Assembly: GCA_024516035.1 (NCBI GenBank)
Contig: CM044961.1
Location: 12,171,198-12,235,197, forward strand
Direction of reading: 5' to 3'
DNA: 64,000 nt
From: Bactericera cockerelli
Taxonomy: Eukaryota > Arthropoda > Insecta > Hemiptera > Triozidae
The notes under the pieces are model-generated. The model had not been told where the DNA came from. It searched no databases and saw only the letters and a list, made by a program, of their open reading frames with translations. Made by a program: the position numbers and the translations under genes. The stretch's first letter is position 1. Each line of letters begins with the position of its first letter. This document shows positions 12,801-19,486 of this stretch, one piece after another.

Positions 12801-15800
12801 TTGTTGCTACCTTTTTAGTCGAGGGAGAGACATTGGTTTTTCTATGGTTAAATGTATGTACAAAATGTCTATATAAATTTGAAAATAAACAAGAGACCTT
12901 GTTTAGAGTGCTGGAATAAAGGGACTTTTCAGTCTCACCTCGGCATTATAAACAAAGTAATTTCTATTCTATGGTTATATTATTTTGTTTATTGACCCTT
13001 TTTTAATAATCCAGCTACAGACTAATAATAATAATAATATGTGGTAAAATTCCCAAATGGGAGGATAAATTGTCATGTCCCGGCTGGGTTTCGAACCTGC
13101 GACCTCTGGAATATCTGGATCCACAGAGTGCCGTGATATCACATTTACTCAAGCTCGCTTTACTAAATTTTTGGTTAACTTGGGACTTGAACCATCGACC
13201 TCCAGATTACAAGTCCGCCGGCTGGCTATTCGATCATGCTACTGAGGTCGGTACACAATAGACAAAATATTCATACAAAATAACTGATCTACCTATCCCC
13301 CCATTGCCATAGACAATAACCCCGCCCTTTAGTTAGGACATATGTTTTTATATATTTTCTATTCTTTTTCATTTTTATGGTATATTTTTATAATTACATA
13401 TTTGTATGTACATAATGTCCATTTATATCTAATAAAGCGTTGTATAATAATAATAATAGTAATAAGTAGTCACTGTGGCAGAGCGAGTTAGCGCGCTAGG
13501 CATTGCACACATAGTGACCTGGGTTCGATTCCCAGTGGGGGAGGATTTTTTCTGCTCTGTACTTGGATGTTCGCGGTCCACTCATACCTCGTGAGGAAAA
13601 ATGAGTAGTTACTTGTATGAGTAACGACCATTGGCGGCATTACCAGAGTACAAAGAAATTAATGTAATAGAATAATTCGAAATGTAAAGGAGGCTCTTAG
13701 TAATGCTGCGCTACCCACAAAAATTGTGAAGAGGCCTTGTGCTTCACCACAAAAAAAATCATACATACATACATAGTAATAATAATAATATCCCCCACCA
13801 GGCATCCTCCAGTATGACATGTGGGGTGTGACGCCCACAGACTTGTGGGACTGGGCCGCCCTCAAGGAGAAGATAGCCGCCCATGGGGTGCGTAACTCCC
13901 TGCTCCTGGCGCCCATGCCCACCGCCTCCACCGCCCAAATTCTGGGCAACAATGAATCCTTCGAGCCCTACACCAGCAACATCTACTCTCGACGGGTGCT
14001 CAGCGGAGAGTTCCAGGTACGTGTGTCCCGATTACCTGACGGCAATCCAGAGGTCCAAGGGTGTTGGGTGGAAGAGATTGCCAAAGGCAATAACCCTTTA
14101 GTTAGGACATATAATATGTATATATTTTTTTTTTCTTTTTTTTTTCTTCTTTTTTTTTCTTCTATTGTATTTTAATTTGTAATTATTTGTATTGTATATA
14201 ATATGTCCTATTAATAAAGTGTAAATAAATAAATTAAAATAAATGAATAAATGTCGCGGGTTCGAAACCCAGCCGGAACCTGACAAGTTATCCTCCCATT
14301 TGGGTTTTTGACCTCATATTAGAATAGAATATGTAAAAAATTGGTATTTTATCAATAATGATTTTACAATGGTTGACAAGTTTACACAAAAAATTACTTA
14401 TACACTAAAATAAAACATAATTCATACTGATTTCATTGAACTGAAAGCTCTCATTTTTTAGTAAAATTGCAGGATTAATAAATCTTATGGTGTGTACCCA
14501 TTTATATCTACTGGTACCTAAGTAAGTAAACAAGCAATAAAAAGATAAGTTTAGCCTGTAGAGCACATATTCTTTGGCTTACTGCTGGAATAATGTTATT
14601 CGTTCGTCCTAATCTAGTAGAATAAATAAGGCGACATTATTACTATACCTGCATTTTTGGCCAAACCCAAGCTATGTGTCGGACCTAGGTGCCGTAATGT
14701 GACTTCTAGACCCGAATAATAAATAGGATGAGAGTTAAGATAAGTGTTCACTAGGGCTATAGTGCGTCGTGATTGGTTGAAACTCCGACTTGAGGGCGTT
14801 CCCTGGCTTAGCTTAACTTAGCCTGGCTTAGCTTAATTTCTTCCACTCAGAGGGTTGGGTGGAAGAGATTGCCACAGGCAATAACCCCGCCCTTTAGGTA
14901 GGACATTACCTTCATTCTCTTTTTTGTTCTTGTATCTTTGCTCAATCTTTTTGTTTTTTCTTTATAATTTCGTTGTATTTTACTGTATATACATATTTTT
15001 GTTCTACCTAATGAAGCTTACTATCCTCATCATAGGGTGGCGTCATCGTGAACGATAGTAGCCAGACAGTAGAGGAATGACTCAGCACTTCTACCACTGT
15101 CTTTACAAGGAGGCTAATAATTGACAAGGGCCCCCAGAACCAAGCCAATGCTGGTCTACTCCCTATTTATAGTCCCCCAGCTTACTATAATAATAATAAT
15201 AACTTTGATCCTGTTTCATAATGTGGCCCCTAATACCAATAAACCCTGTTTCCTCTCCATTGCGCAGGTGGTGAACCATCACCTCCTCAGAGATCTGGTG
15301 GAGCTTGGACTCTGGGACGACAACATGAAGGATCAGCTCATTGTGAACAATGGCTCTGTGCAGGACATTGAAGGTAGGACCATGAAGAATCTATTACAGT
15401 CGAACCTGGATTCTTATATCTGCAACTAAATATAAGAAAAACCTGGATTAAAAAAAAAAAAATTGGTCAAATTTACTTCTCTTTAAAGGAAAATAACCTC
15501 TTCACAAAAGAAACCTGGATATAAGGGAACAATTTCCAGGTCTAGTTCACCTTTCTATAAGAGAAACCTTGATATACCTTAGAGAGAGAAAAAAACAGAA
15601 GGTGTTGGCGCACTGCCGTGCGCTGAGATGTGGTTCAGGACGGACCAACTTTTGATTTAAGTTGGCTGGAGACCATCACTTTCCCCAGCTGTAGCCCAGC
15701 TGGTTACAACAACAACAACAACACTTAAGGACCTATTATTCTGTTTATTCCTCCCAGGCATCCCGCAGCAACTCAAGGACCTATTTTTTTTTTTTTTTTT

Positions 15801-17074
15801 TTTTACTTTTGAAAGATTTTTTTTTATTAAACAAATACTTTTCATCTCGTATATCTAAAGAAATAACTTTAATCAACTAAAAATTAAAATATGGCATGTT
15901 TAAGTGACCCATTATGCAAAGCATGTGTTGGGCCACTTTTTTTTATTATTCTGTTTATTCTCCCCAGGCATCCCGCAGCAACTCAAGGACCTGTACAAGA
16001 CGGTGTGGGAGATCCCCCAGAAGACTGTCCTGGACATGGCAGCGGACCGGGGCGCCTTCATAGACCAGAGCCAGAGCCTCAACATCTACATGGCCGAGAT
16101 CAACTACGCCAAGATGAGCTCCATGCACTTCCACGGGTGGAAGCTGGGTCTCAAGACAGGTGAGTTGGGTGGAAGAGAATTCCTAGGACATTATTGAATC
16201 TATTTTTTCAATATTCATCTTTTTACTCTGTCTTATCCCGCTTGAGCAGGTTCGACGTTGTTTACATCTCATGGTTGAGGTTGGTTGATTTTGGCACACT
16301 ATAAAATATTCATCAATAAAAACATACTGTGGAATACAAGTCAAAAATTAAAAAAAAAAACATGAAACACAAAATCAGTAGAATAAAGAGGAGATAACAT
16401 ACTTAATTATAAGGAGAAGTCACCGTGGCCGAGTGAGTTAGCGCACTAGGCATTGCACGCACGGTGACCTGGGTTCGATCCCCGGCGGGGTAGGATTTTT
16501 TCTGCTCTCTACATGGTTGTTCGGGGTCCACTAATACCTCGTGAGGAAAAATGAGTAGCTGCTTTAATGTGAGTAGCGACCAGTGGTGCAATTATAGGCA
16601 AAAATAACATATTAGGATAATAAAGATAAGGAAAAGTCTTATACTTCTGGGCTACAAACTAAAATTGTGACATAATAACACAAAGAAACACATTTTTAAC
16701 TTAATGTGTAAGGTAGGGAAAACCGACGCTTAGCAATGACGGAAAACCGACGCTTAGCAATGACTTAAGTTAAAGAATTTGTCTTTTAATGTCGCCCTAA
16801 ATCTAATCCTGTTTTATGATTCGGCACTAAAGGGTCTATAATAATTATCATATCCTTCTGTTTACCATCTCCAGGCATGTACTATCTGCGCACCAAACCC
16901 GCCGCCAACGCTATCCAGTTCACGATTGATAAATCCAAGATGGCCGCTGTGTCCGCCAGTAAGGCCGTCAGTGAGCGCAGTGCCGAAGAAATCAAGGCGG
17001 AACAGGAGCAGGCAATGGCGGCCATGATTTGTAGGCGCGACAATAAGGACGATTGTATGATGTGCGGCGCCTAG
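472..17074 (+). CDS. RRM1: Ribonucleoside-diphosphate reductase large subunit (5'-partial, 14 exons visible)
   Basis: Catalytic alpha subunit of class I ribonucleotide reductase, which reduces NDPs to dNDPs in the cytosol with the small subunit RRM2. Visible exons (E1-E14): 472-649, 1029-1189, 1712-1914, 3805-3929, 5013-5113, 6852-7108, 8041-8169, 9077-9222, 10621-10720, 12107-12292, 13802-14016, 15268-15373, 15968-16159, 16875-17074 (TAG). All junctions are GT-AG and phases agree, except that E6 is one base too long. The exons encode about 765 residues; human RRM1 has 792, so about 38 N-terminal residues, including part of the ATP cone, lie upstream of base 472. Key residues are present: the first redox Cys (QLS|SCF across E3/E4), thiyl Cys and Glu in NLCTEI and the second redox Cys in AVCNLAS (both E8), radical-path tyrosines in GMYYLR (E14), and the C-terminal shuttle pair CMMC. 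Odd points: duplicated exon edges at E2, E3, E6, E10 and E13, and the E6 frameshift. Family identity is certain; intactness is not. Confidence 0.96.
884..953 (+). pseudogene. Decayed duplicate of RRM1 exon E2
   Basis: A 3' splice-site-like AG at 882-883 is followed by sequence that aligns with the start of the true exon at 1029 for about 70 bases, through its ATTTCAG segment. The upstream intron stretches (about 765-883 and 965-1028) are also similar, so exon start and flanking intron were duplicated in tandem about 145 bp apart. In the exon phase the copy reads EVIKEI then TAA, so it cannot be used. It is an old duplication with many substitutions. Confidence 0.7.
1901..2590 (+). repeat. 30-bp minisatellite built from the RRM1 E3 exon end plus splice donor, array 1
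   Basis: The array starts in the last coding bases of E3 (CAGCTGTCCAG) and continues into the intron. Each 30-bp unit holds that exon end, the donor GTTAGTAT, a T-run and CTCAG. I count 23 donor-bearing units including the real one at 1914/1915. Variants differ mainly at C/T in CAGYTGTCC and in the T-run. The first unit is 29 bp and places TGA at 1922-1924 in the exon frame, so use of a later donor would truncate the protein. The open frames that run through the array are a by-product of the 30-bp period. Confidence 0.95.
2591..2706 (+). repeat. Tail of the 798-bp second-order repeat, copy 1
   Basis: A non-minisatellite stretch starting AACTGTATTTGTGTC and ending GAACCACAT. It is repeated almost unchanged at 3389-3503. 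The end of it resembles sequence near 15630-15680 and 62650-62730 (TTGGCT...GAACCACAT), so it may be an older dispersed repeat captured in the duplication. Confidence 0.8.
2707..3388 (+). repeat. 30-bp splice-donor minisatellite, array 2
   Basis: Second array of the same unit, again with 23 donor-bearing copies, one of which is changed to GTTAGC. It is separated from array 1 by a unique tail at 2591-2706. A nearly identical tail follows it at 3389-3503. Array plus tail therefore form a second-order tandem duplication with a period of 798 bp, measured between the two tail starts (2591 and 3389). Confidence 0.93.
4289..4541 (-). repeat. tRNA-derived SINE, family A
   Basis: Reverse-strand copy of a roughly 290-bp element with a tRNA-like head (box-B-like GGTTCGATTCC) and a body containing CCTCGTGAGG. 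The best complete copy is on the plus strand at 13469-13762. It lies in RRM1 intron E4/E5. Confidence 0.75.
4701..4870 (+). repeat. tRNA-derived SINE, family E
   Basis: tRNA-like head starting CGACCTCAGTATCTTGATCG, with a TGT anticodon-like loop and GGTTCAAGTCC, followed by a body ending in AACACATGTATGATAAC and a T-run. A shortened copy is just upstream (about 4583-4680). Other copies: 13128-13253 (-) and 44318-44465 (-). Confidence 0.7.
5153..5232 (-). repeat. tRNA-like sequence, SINE head or tRNA pseudogene
   Basis: The reverse strand reads as a tRNA-like fold with a box-B-like GAGTTCGACTCC and acceptor-like ends. It lies 40 bp after RRM1 E5. It has no clear partner in the window, so it could be a lone SINE head or a tRNA pseudogene. 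Confidence 0.4.
5455..5535 (+). repeat. DNA-transposon-like fragment with CAGTTGAACCTGGATAT end
   Basis: Shares the motif CAGTYGAACCTGGAT and the phrase TATAAG/TATATG plus CCAGTTCTC with 15400-15580. Ends of this form occur in pogo/Tigger-type MITEs. The assignment is tentative. Confidence 0.4.
5938..6050 (+). pseudogene. Truncated 5' copy 1 of RRM1 exon E6
   Basis: A full 3' splice site (CCCCACAG at 5930-5937) and the first 113 bases of the exon ([20 protein letters not shown]... in phase) are followed directly by a TTA run instead of the rest of the exon. There is no donor. It differs from copies 2 and 3 at one codon (TTT for TTC). I interpret it as the upstream arm of a long target-site duplication around the retroelement fragment at about 6064-6655. 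Confidence 0.9.
6064..6655 (-). mobile_element. LINE 3' fragment, R4/Dong-like restriction-type endonuclease region, degenerate
   Basis: Read on the minus strand from about 6609, the sequence encodes a typical C-terminal block of restriction-like-endonuclease LINEs: [20 protein letters not shown], then [11 protein letters not shown], then [16 protein letters not shown] and TAHIIRR near the end. Two frame changes separate the blocks, so it is a relic. It is flanked by TTA/TAA runs, and the (TAA)n tail adjoins exon copy 1, as expected for a minus-strand insertion. It lies between copies 1 and 2 of RRM1 E6. Confidence 0.8.
6688..6800 (+). pseudogene. Truncated 5' copy 2 of RRM1 exon E6
   Basis: Again a 3' splice site (TCCACAG) and the same first 113 exon bases, cut at the same base (CTGTTCTA) and continued by a TTA run. 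The real exon (copy 3) starts only 164 bp downstream at 6852. It probably arose by a second insertion, now only a TTA tail, at the same target. Confidence 0.9.
7428..7570 (-). repeat. 5S-rRNA-derived SINE (decayed)
   Basis: On the minus strand the head contains the 5S internal-promoter-like phrase GATCACCAAAGTTAAGCAACG, followed by a body with CCCAACCCAGGCTGGGTGA and GGTTTGTGAGTTTCCTGCGA. Related copies: 30172-30350 (+), 49005-49190 (-), 56226-56380 (+), and a head fragment at 55990-56025. Confidence 0.65.
8184..8345 (+). repeat. tRNA-derived SINE, family C
   Basis: Head TGCACTAGTGGTCAAGTGG with box-B-like GGTTCGAATCCC and closing CCAGTGCA, followed by a body with CCACATAATAATAAGACTCT. It sits in RRM1 intron E7/E8. 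Other copies: 21365-21575 (+), 31400-31618 (-), 37198-37720 (+, interrupted), 43965-44225 (-, interrupted), 56766-56982 (-), about 28436-28660 (-, decayed), and a 3' part at 20877-20965. Confidence 0.75.
8472..8584 (+). repeat. Three tandem short hairpins in RRM1 intron E7/E8
   Basis: TGTGTATC-GCTAGA-GATACACA (8472-8493), a second at 8521-8540 and a third at 8563-8584 share a 6-8 bp stem and a six-base loop beginning GCT. Spacing is 42-49 bp and the intervening sequence is only weakly conserved. Confidence 0.8.
8861..9064 (+). repeat. tRNA-derived SINE, family B (full copy)
   Basis: Head GTCCCGGTAGCTCAGTGG with box-B-like GGTTCGAAACCC closing on CCGGGAC, then a body (ACAAGTTATCCTCCCATTTG, TTACTGCTGGAATAATGGG, GGGCAGTATAAATAAGGCG) and a (TTA)n tail. 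The tail ends 12 bp before the first base of RRM1 E8, so the SINE tail directly adjoins the 3' splice site. Confidence 0.85.
9575..9772 (-). repeat. tRNA-derived SINE, family A
   Basis: Minus-strand copy with CCTCACGAGG on the plus strand and the tRNA-like head at the high-coordinate end (AGTCACTGTGGCAGAGTGAG when reversed). Confidence 0.75.
10066..10209. repeat. Short inverted-repeat element (MITE-1)
   Basis: Ends are inverted copies of each other (AATTAAATTTAAGATAA left, TTATCTTAAATTTAAT right). The centre GCGCTGTGATTGGTT recurs at 14690-14830 and 27985-28120, where the arms are more diverged. No coding capacity. Confidence 0.65.
11079..11318 (+). repeat. tRNA-derived SINE, family D
   Basis: Head GCGCACGAATAGCTCAGTGG with GGTCCCGGGTTCGAATCC, then body AAAATTTGTATTCAAAATTT, ATACCTTCCGGTGCGCTCGT, GACCACAAGCGTCT. 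Other copies: 19128-19350 (+), 26215-26470 (+), 30400-30650 (-), 52800-53065 (+), and a fragment near 46095-46205. Confidence 0.8.
11690..11885 (+). repeat. Dispersed repeat shared with 41219-41410, probable LINE 3' end
   Basis: Shares CAAATTATTTAAATGCTCTT, TTTGTTAATTAGCATGTAAG and TATGTATCCTTTAGTA with the reverse strand at 41219-41410, and ends in an AATAAA-like stretch. It is directly followed by the GAGATTGCC repeat. Confidence 0.6.
11888..12070 (+). repeat. GAGATTGCC...GGCAATAACCC repeat (LINE/SINE 3' module)
   Basis: GGAAGAGATTGCCATAGGC, then AATAACCC and GTTAGGAC, a T-rich stretch and a (TAA)n tail. Further copies: 13303-13462, 14066-14232 and 14862-15032 (all +), and 41340-41420 (-). 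Four copies fall in RRM1 introns E10-E12. The hairpin GATTGCC-N-GGCAATA may be the retroposition signal of a partner LINE; that is inference. Confidence 0.6.
12277..12837 (+). repeat. About 56-bp minisatellite built from the RRM1 E10 exon end plus splice donor
   Basis: Begins in the last codons of E10 (CCCGGTCAGCAAAG, PVSK) and repeats that exon end with donor GTATGTTG ten times, counting the true junction at 12292/12293. Two internal variants alternate: one with GCGGGAAGCAAAGACATTGG and one with AGTCGAGGGAGAGACATTGG. The period is not a multiple of three. The exon frame stays open through several units, to about 12651. Confidence 0.94.
13024..13253 (-). repeat. Adjoining minus-strand SINE pieces, families B then E
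   Basis: 13024-13134 is the head part of family B in reverse. 13128-13253 is family E in reverse, with ACCGACCTCAGTAGCATGAT as its start when reversed. Junctions are abrupt, suggesting one inserted into the other. Confidence 0.6.
13469..13762 (+). repeat. tRNA-derived SINE, family A (most complete copy)
   Basis: Head AGTCACTGTGGCAGAGCGAG with box-B-like GGTTCGATTCCC, body with CATACCTCGTGAGGAAAAAT, and 3' region with ATTGTGAAGAGGCCTTGTGC. A second plus copy is at 16418-16690. Confidence 0.8.
15034..15142 (+). repeat. Well-conserved dispersed repeat of about 110 bp
   Basis: Starts CATCATAGGGTGGCGTCATC and ends TTGACAAGGGCCCCCAGA. A reverse copy with only a few differences is at 26843-26957. 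It lies in RRM1 intron E11/E12. No ORF or RNA family recognised. Confidence 0.75.
15730..15783 (+). pseudogene. Truncated 5' copy of RRM1 exon E13
   Basis: A short stretch of intron, a 3' splice site (CCTCCCAG) and the first 26-27 bases of E13 (GCATCCCGCAGCAACTCAAG...) end in a long T-run. The real exon with the same 5' flank starts at 15968. The pair brackets about 150 bp that begins with poly(T), as for a minus-strand retroposon with poly(A). I read it as a target-site duplication of about 50 bp. Confidence 0.85.
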
Positions 17075-17084
17075 ATGTGGAATA

Positions 17085-17905
17085 AGGGCCCAAGTGTGGA
17101 ATATGAACCCAATGGAACCAGGGCCCAAGTGTGGAATATAAACCCAATGGAACAAGGGCCCAAGTGTGGAATATGAACCTAATGGAATAAGGGCAATAGT
17201 GTGGAATATGAACCCAATGGAACCAGGGCCCAAGTATGAAATATGAACCCAATGGAACAAGGGCCCAAGTGTGGAATATGAACCTAATGAAACCAGGGCC
17301 CAAGTGTGGAATATGAACTCAATGGAACAAGGGCCCAAGTGTGGAATATGAACCTAATGGAACCAGGGCCCAAGTGTGGAATATGAACCCAATGGAACCA
17401 GGGCCCAAGTGTGGAATATAAACCCAATGGAACAAGGGCCCAAGTGTGGAATATGAACCTAATGGAATAAGGGCAATAGTGTGGAATATGAACCCAATGG
17501 AACCAGGGCCCAAGTATGAAATATGAACCCAATGGAACAAGGGCCCAAGTGTGGAATATGAACCTAATGAAACCAGGGCCCAAGTGTGGAATATGAACTC
17601 AATGGAACAAGGGCCCAAGTGTGGAATATGAACCTAATGGAACCAGGGCCCAAGTGTGGAATATGAACCCAATGGAACCAGGGCCCAAGTGTGGAATATG
17701 AACCTAATGAAACAAAGGCCCAATTGTGAAATATGAACCTATTGGAACAAGGGCTCAAGTGTGGAATATGAAGCTAATGGAACAAGGGCCCAAGTGTGGG
17801 ATATGGACCCGATGGAACAAGGGCCCAAGTGTGGGATATGAACCTAATAGAACAAGGGCCCAAGTGTGGGATATGAACCCAATGGAACAAGGGCCCAAGT
17901 GGCTT
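17085..17905 (+). repeat. 35-bp minisatellite directly after the RRM1 stop codon
   Basis: About 23 units of AAGTGTGGAATATGAACC-type sequence begin about 12 bp after the TAG and presumably lie in the 3' UTR. A higher-order period of 280 bp (8 units) is visible: the rare variant GGAATAAGGGCAATAG occurs at 17179-17194 and again 280 bp later. ORFs on either strand within it are periodic artefacts. Confidence 0.93.
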
Positions 17906-19127
17906 TATATGGAACACTGTCCTATATGAAGAAAATGAACCTGTGATTATTATGTGTTGCGAAACTTAAAGTTGGAAAAAAAGGACCCAAAAGTGGTAAG
18001 TTTAGTGTTACTTCGAAAATGTGGACCTATTTACAAAATTGTGTGAACTGTAAAGATAACTCCCGATTTTTGTAAGTGTGAGGTTTAGGAAACCCTGCAT
18101 GAACTCATGTTATGTATAATTCTCTTGGGAGTCTTTAATAGAAGCATTCCAATAATGAATTGTAGACATATTAAATTATTCAGACATCCTTTTGAGAGAG
18201 TTGTTTGAATTTTTTCATATTCCATTTTTTTGCATTTCAAATTATTACACTTCTCCTATTAAATAATATTTGCTTATGAAATACTTAAGGCCCCAACCGT
18301 TGGTATTTCTGTCTATTTTAACATTATTTTATTACATGTTTTCATCAATACACTGTTTGCACATACACACCAGTTAATGCCCATTTTCGTGCATTCTCTT
18401 CTCACTCTTTTTATTATTATTATTTTTTTTTACAAAATACGAAATTTGAGAGAAAAATACTTTGTCTTGATTATTACTTACCATACATTTCATTGCAAAG
18501 TCTTCTTTTTTTGTGAAAAATTAGCACTCCTATTTTTTGTGGCTGAAGGTCCAAAGTACTTGCAGCACCATTGTGATTTTTTTTTTATATACAAAAATCT
18601 AATTTTTCATGTCGGAAATTTGTTTTTTTGTTTATTATTTTAATCGTTTAGCAACTAGGCCATTAGATTATGTCCGTAATTCAAAAGTGGTTCTTTCTTA
18701 TTTTATTTGTACATTTTAAGTATTTTTTACCATTGATTTTTTTTTTCAAAGAAAATAAACGAAAATCGTTGTATGTTTTAAGTATACCGAATGAAAACAA
18801 AGAGTCTTTCTTTTTTTTTTCTTTAATTTTACAAACTTCGTGTCCATTTATACAAAACTCGATTTTATAAGTTAAAAAAGAAAAGAAAAAAAACTTATGA
18901 ATAACTTAAAATTACCTTAAACTCAAATTAGACCTACATAGAATTTAGCAAACAAATCAAGCCCATCATCACCGGCTCTGTTCCCCATGGATTAAATTTC
19001 TTCTTTTTTCTTCAGAGCACTACTTTTAATAGGTTAATTAGAATTAGAATACTGGAGTTTAAATTTTAATGAACTCTGTATGTAATATGCACCTATCTCA
19101 GGTAACATAATTATACTCACTTGCCAT
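17906..19127. other. AT-rich stretch between RRM1 and the C16orf89 homologue
   Basis: Probably includes the remaining RRM1 3' UTR at the left. I see T-runs and chance ORFs but no exon, RNA gene or recognisable element. Confidence 0.5.
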
Positions 19128-19350
19128 GGCAATACTCGCTTGCCATGCGGAAGGTCCCGGGTTCGATCCCCCGTGCCGACAAAAATTTGTATTCTTAATT
19201 TGATTACAATTGTTTGTAAGGGATACTTCCGGTGCGCTCATGTTGACCCAGCATCGGAACGTATTGTGTCACTTCTCGCCCATCAGAGGGAGTCATTCTA
19301 CGCGATGGGCAGGCTACAACACTGACCATAAGCGTCTACAGTAGCTCCTG
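19128..19350 (+). repeat. tRNA-derived SINE, family D (head truncated)
   Basis: Body matches the copy at 11079-11318. The head is shortened to the segment around GGAAGGTCCCGGGTTCGAT. Confidence 0.75.
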
Positions 19351-19434
19351 TTTCATGGCTACGAATATAAAAAAAAATCTTCCTGAATTATTCTTTATAA
19401 TATATTATGTTAACTTGTAAAGAGTAGGTATATT

Positions 19435-19440
19435 TTTATT
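19435..19440 (-). promoter_or_regulatory. AATAAA poly(A) signal of the C16orf89 homologue
   Basis: AATAAA on the minus strand, about 50 bases past the stop codon. Confidence 0.55.
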
Positions 19441-19486
19441 AATATATAATTGAGAAAAAAAAATCAATTTAATATCATCTTCCAGT

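Noticed and set aside
12115..12919. Long frames through the 56-bp array
   Set aside because: Read-through of RRM1 exon E10 into its intronic minisatellite; the normal donor at 12292 joins E11 in phase with full family similarity.
16862..17758. Minus-strand frames rich in HTWALVPLGSYSTLGP-like repeats
   Set aside because: Periodic artefacts of the 35-bp minisatellite.
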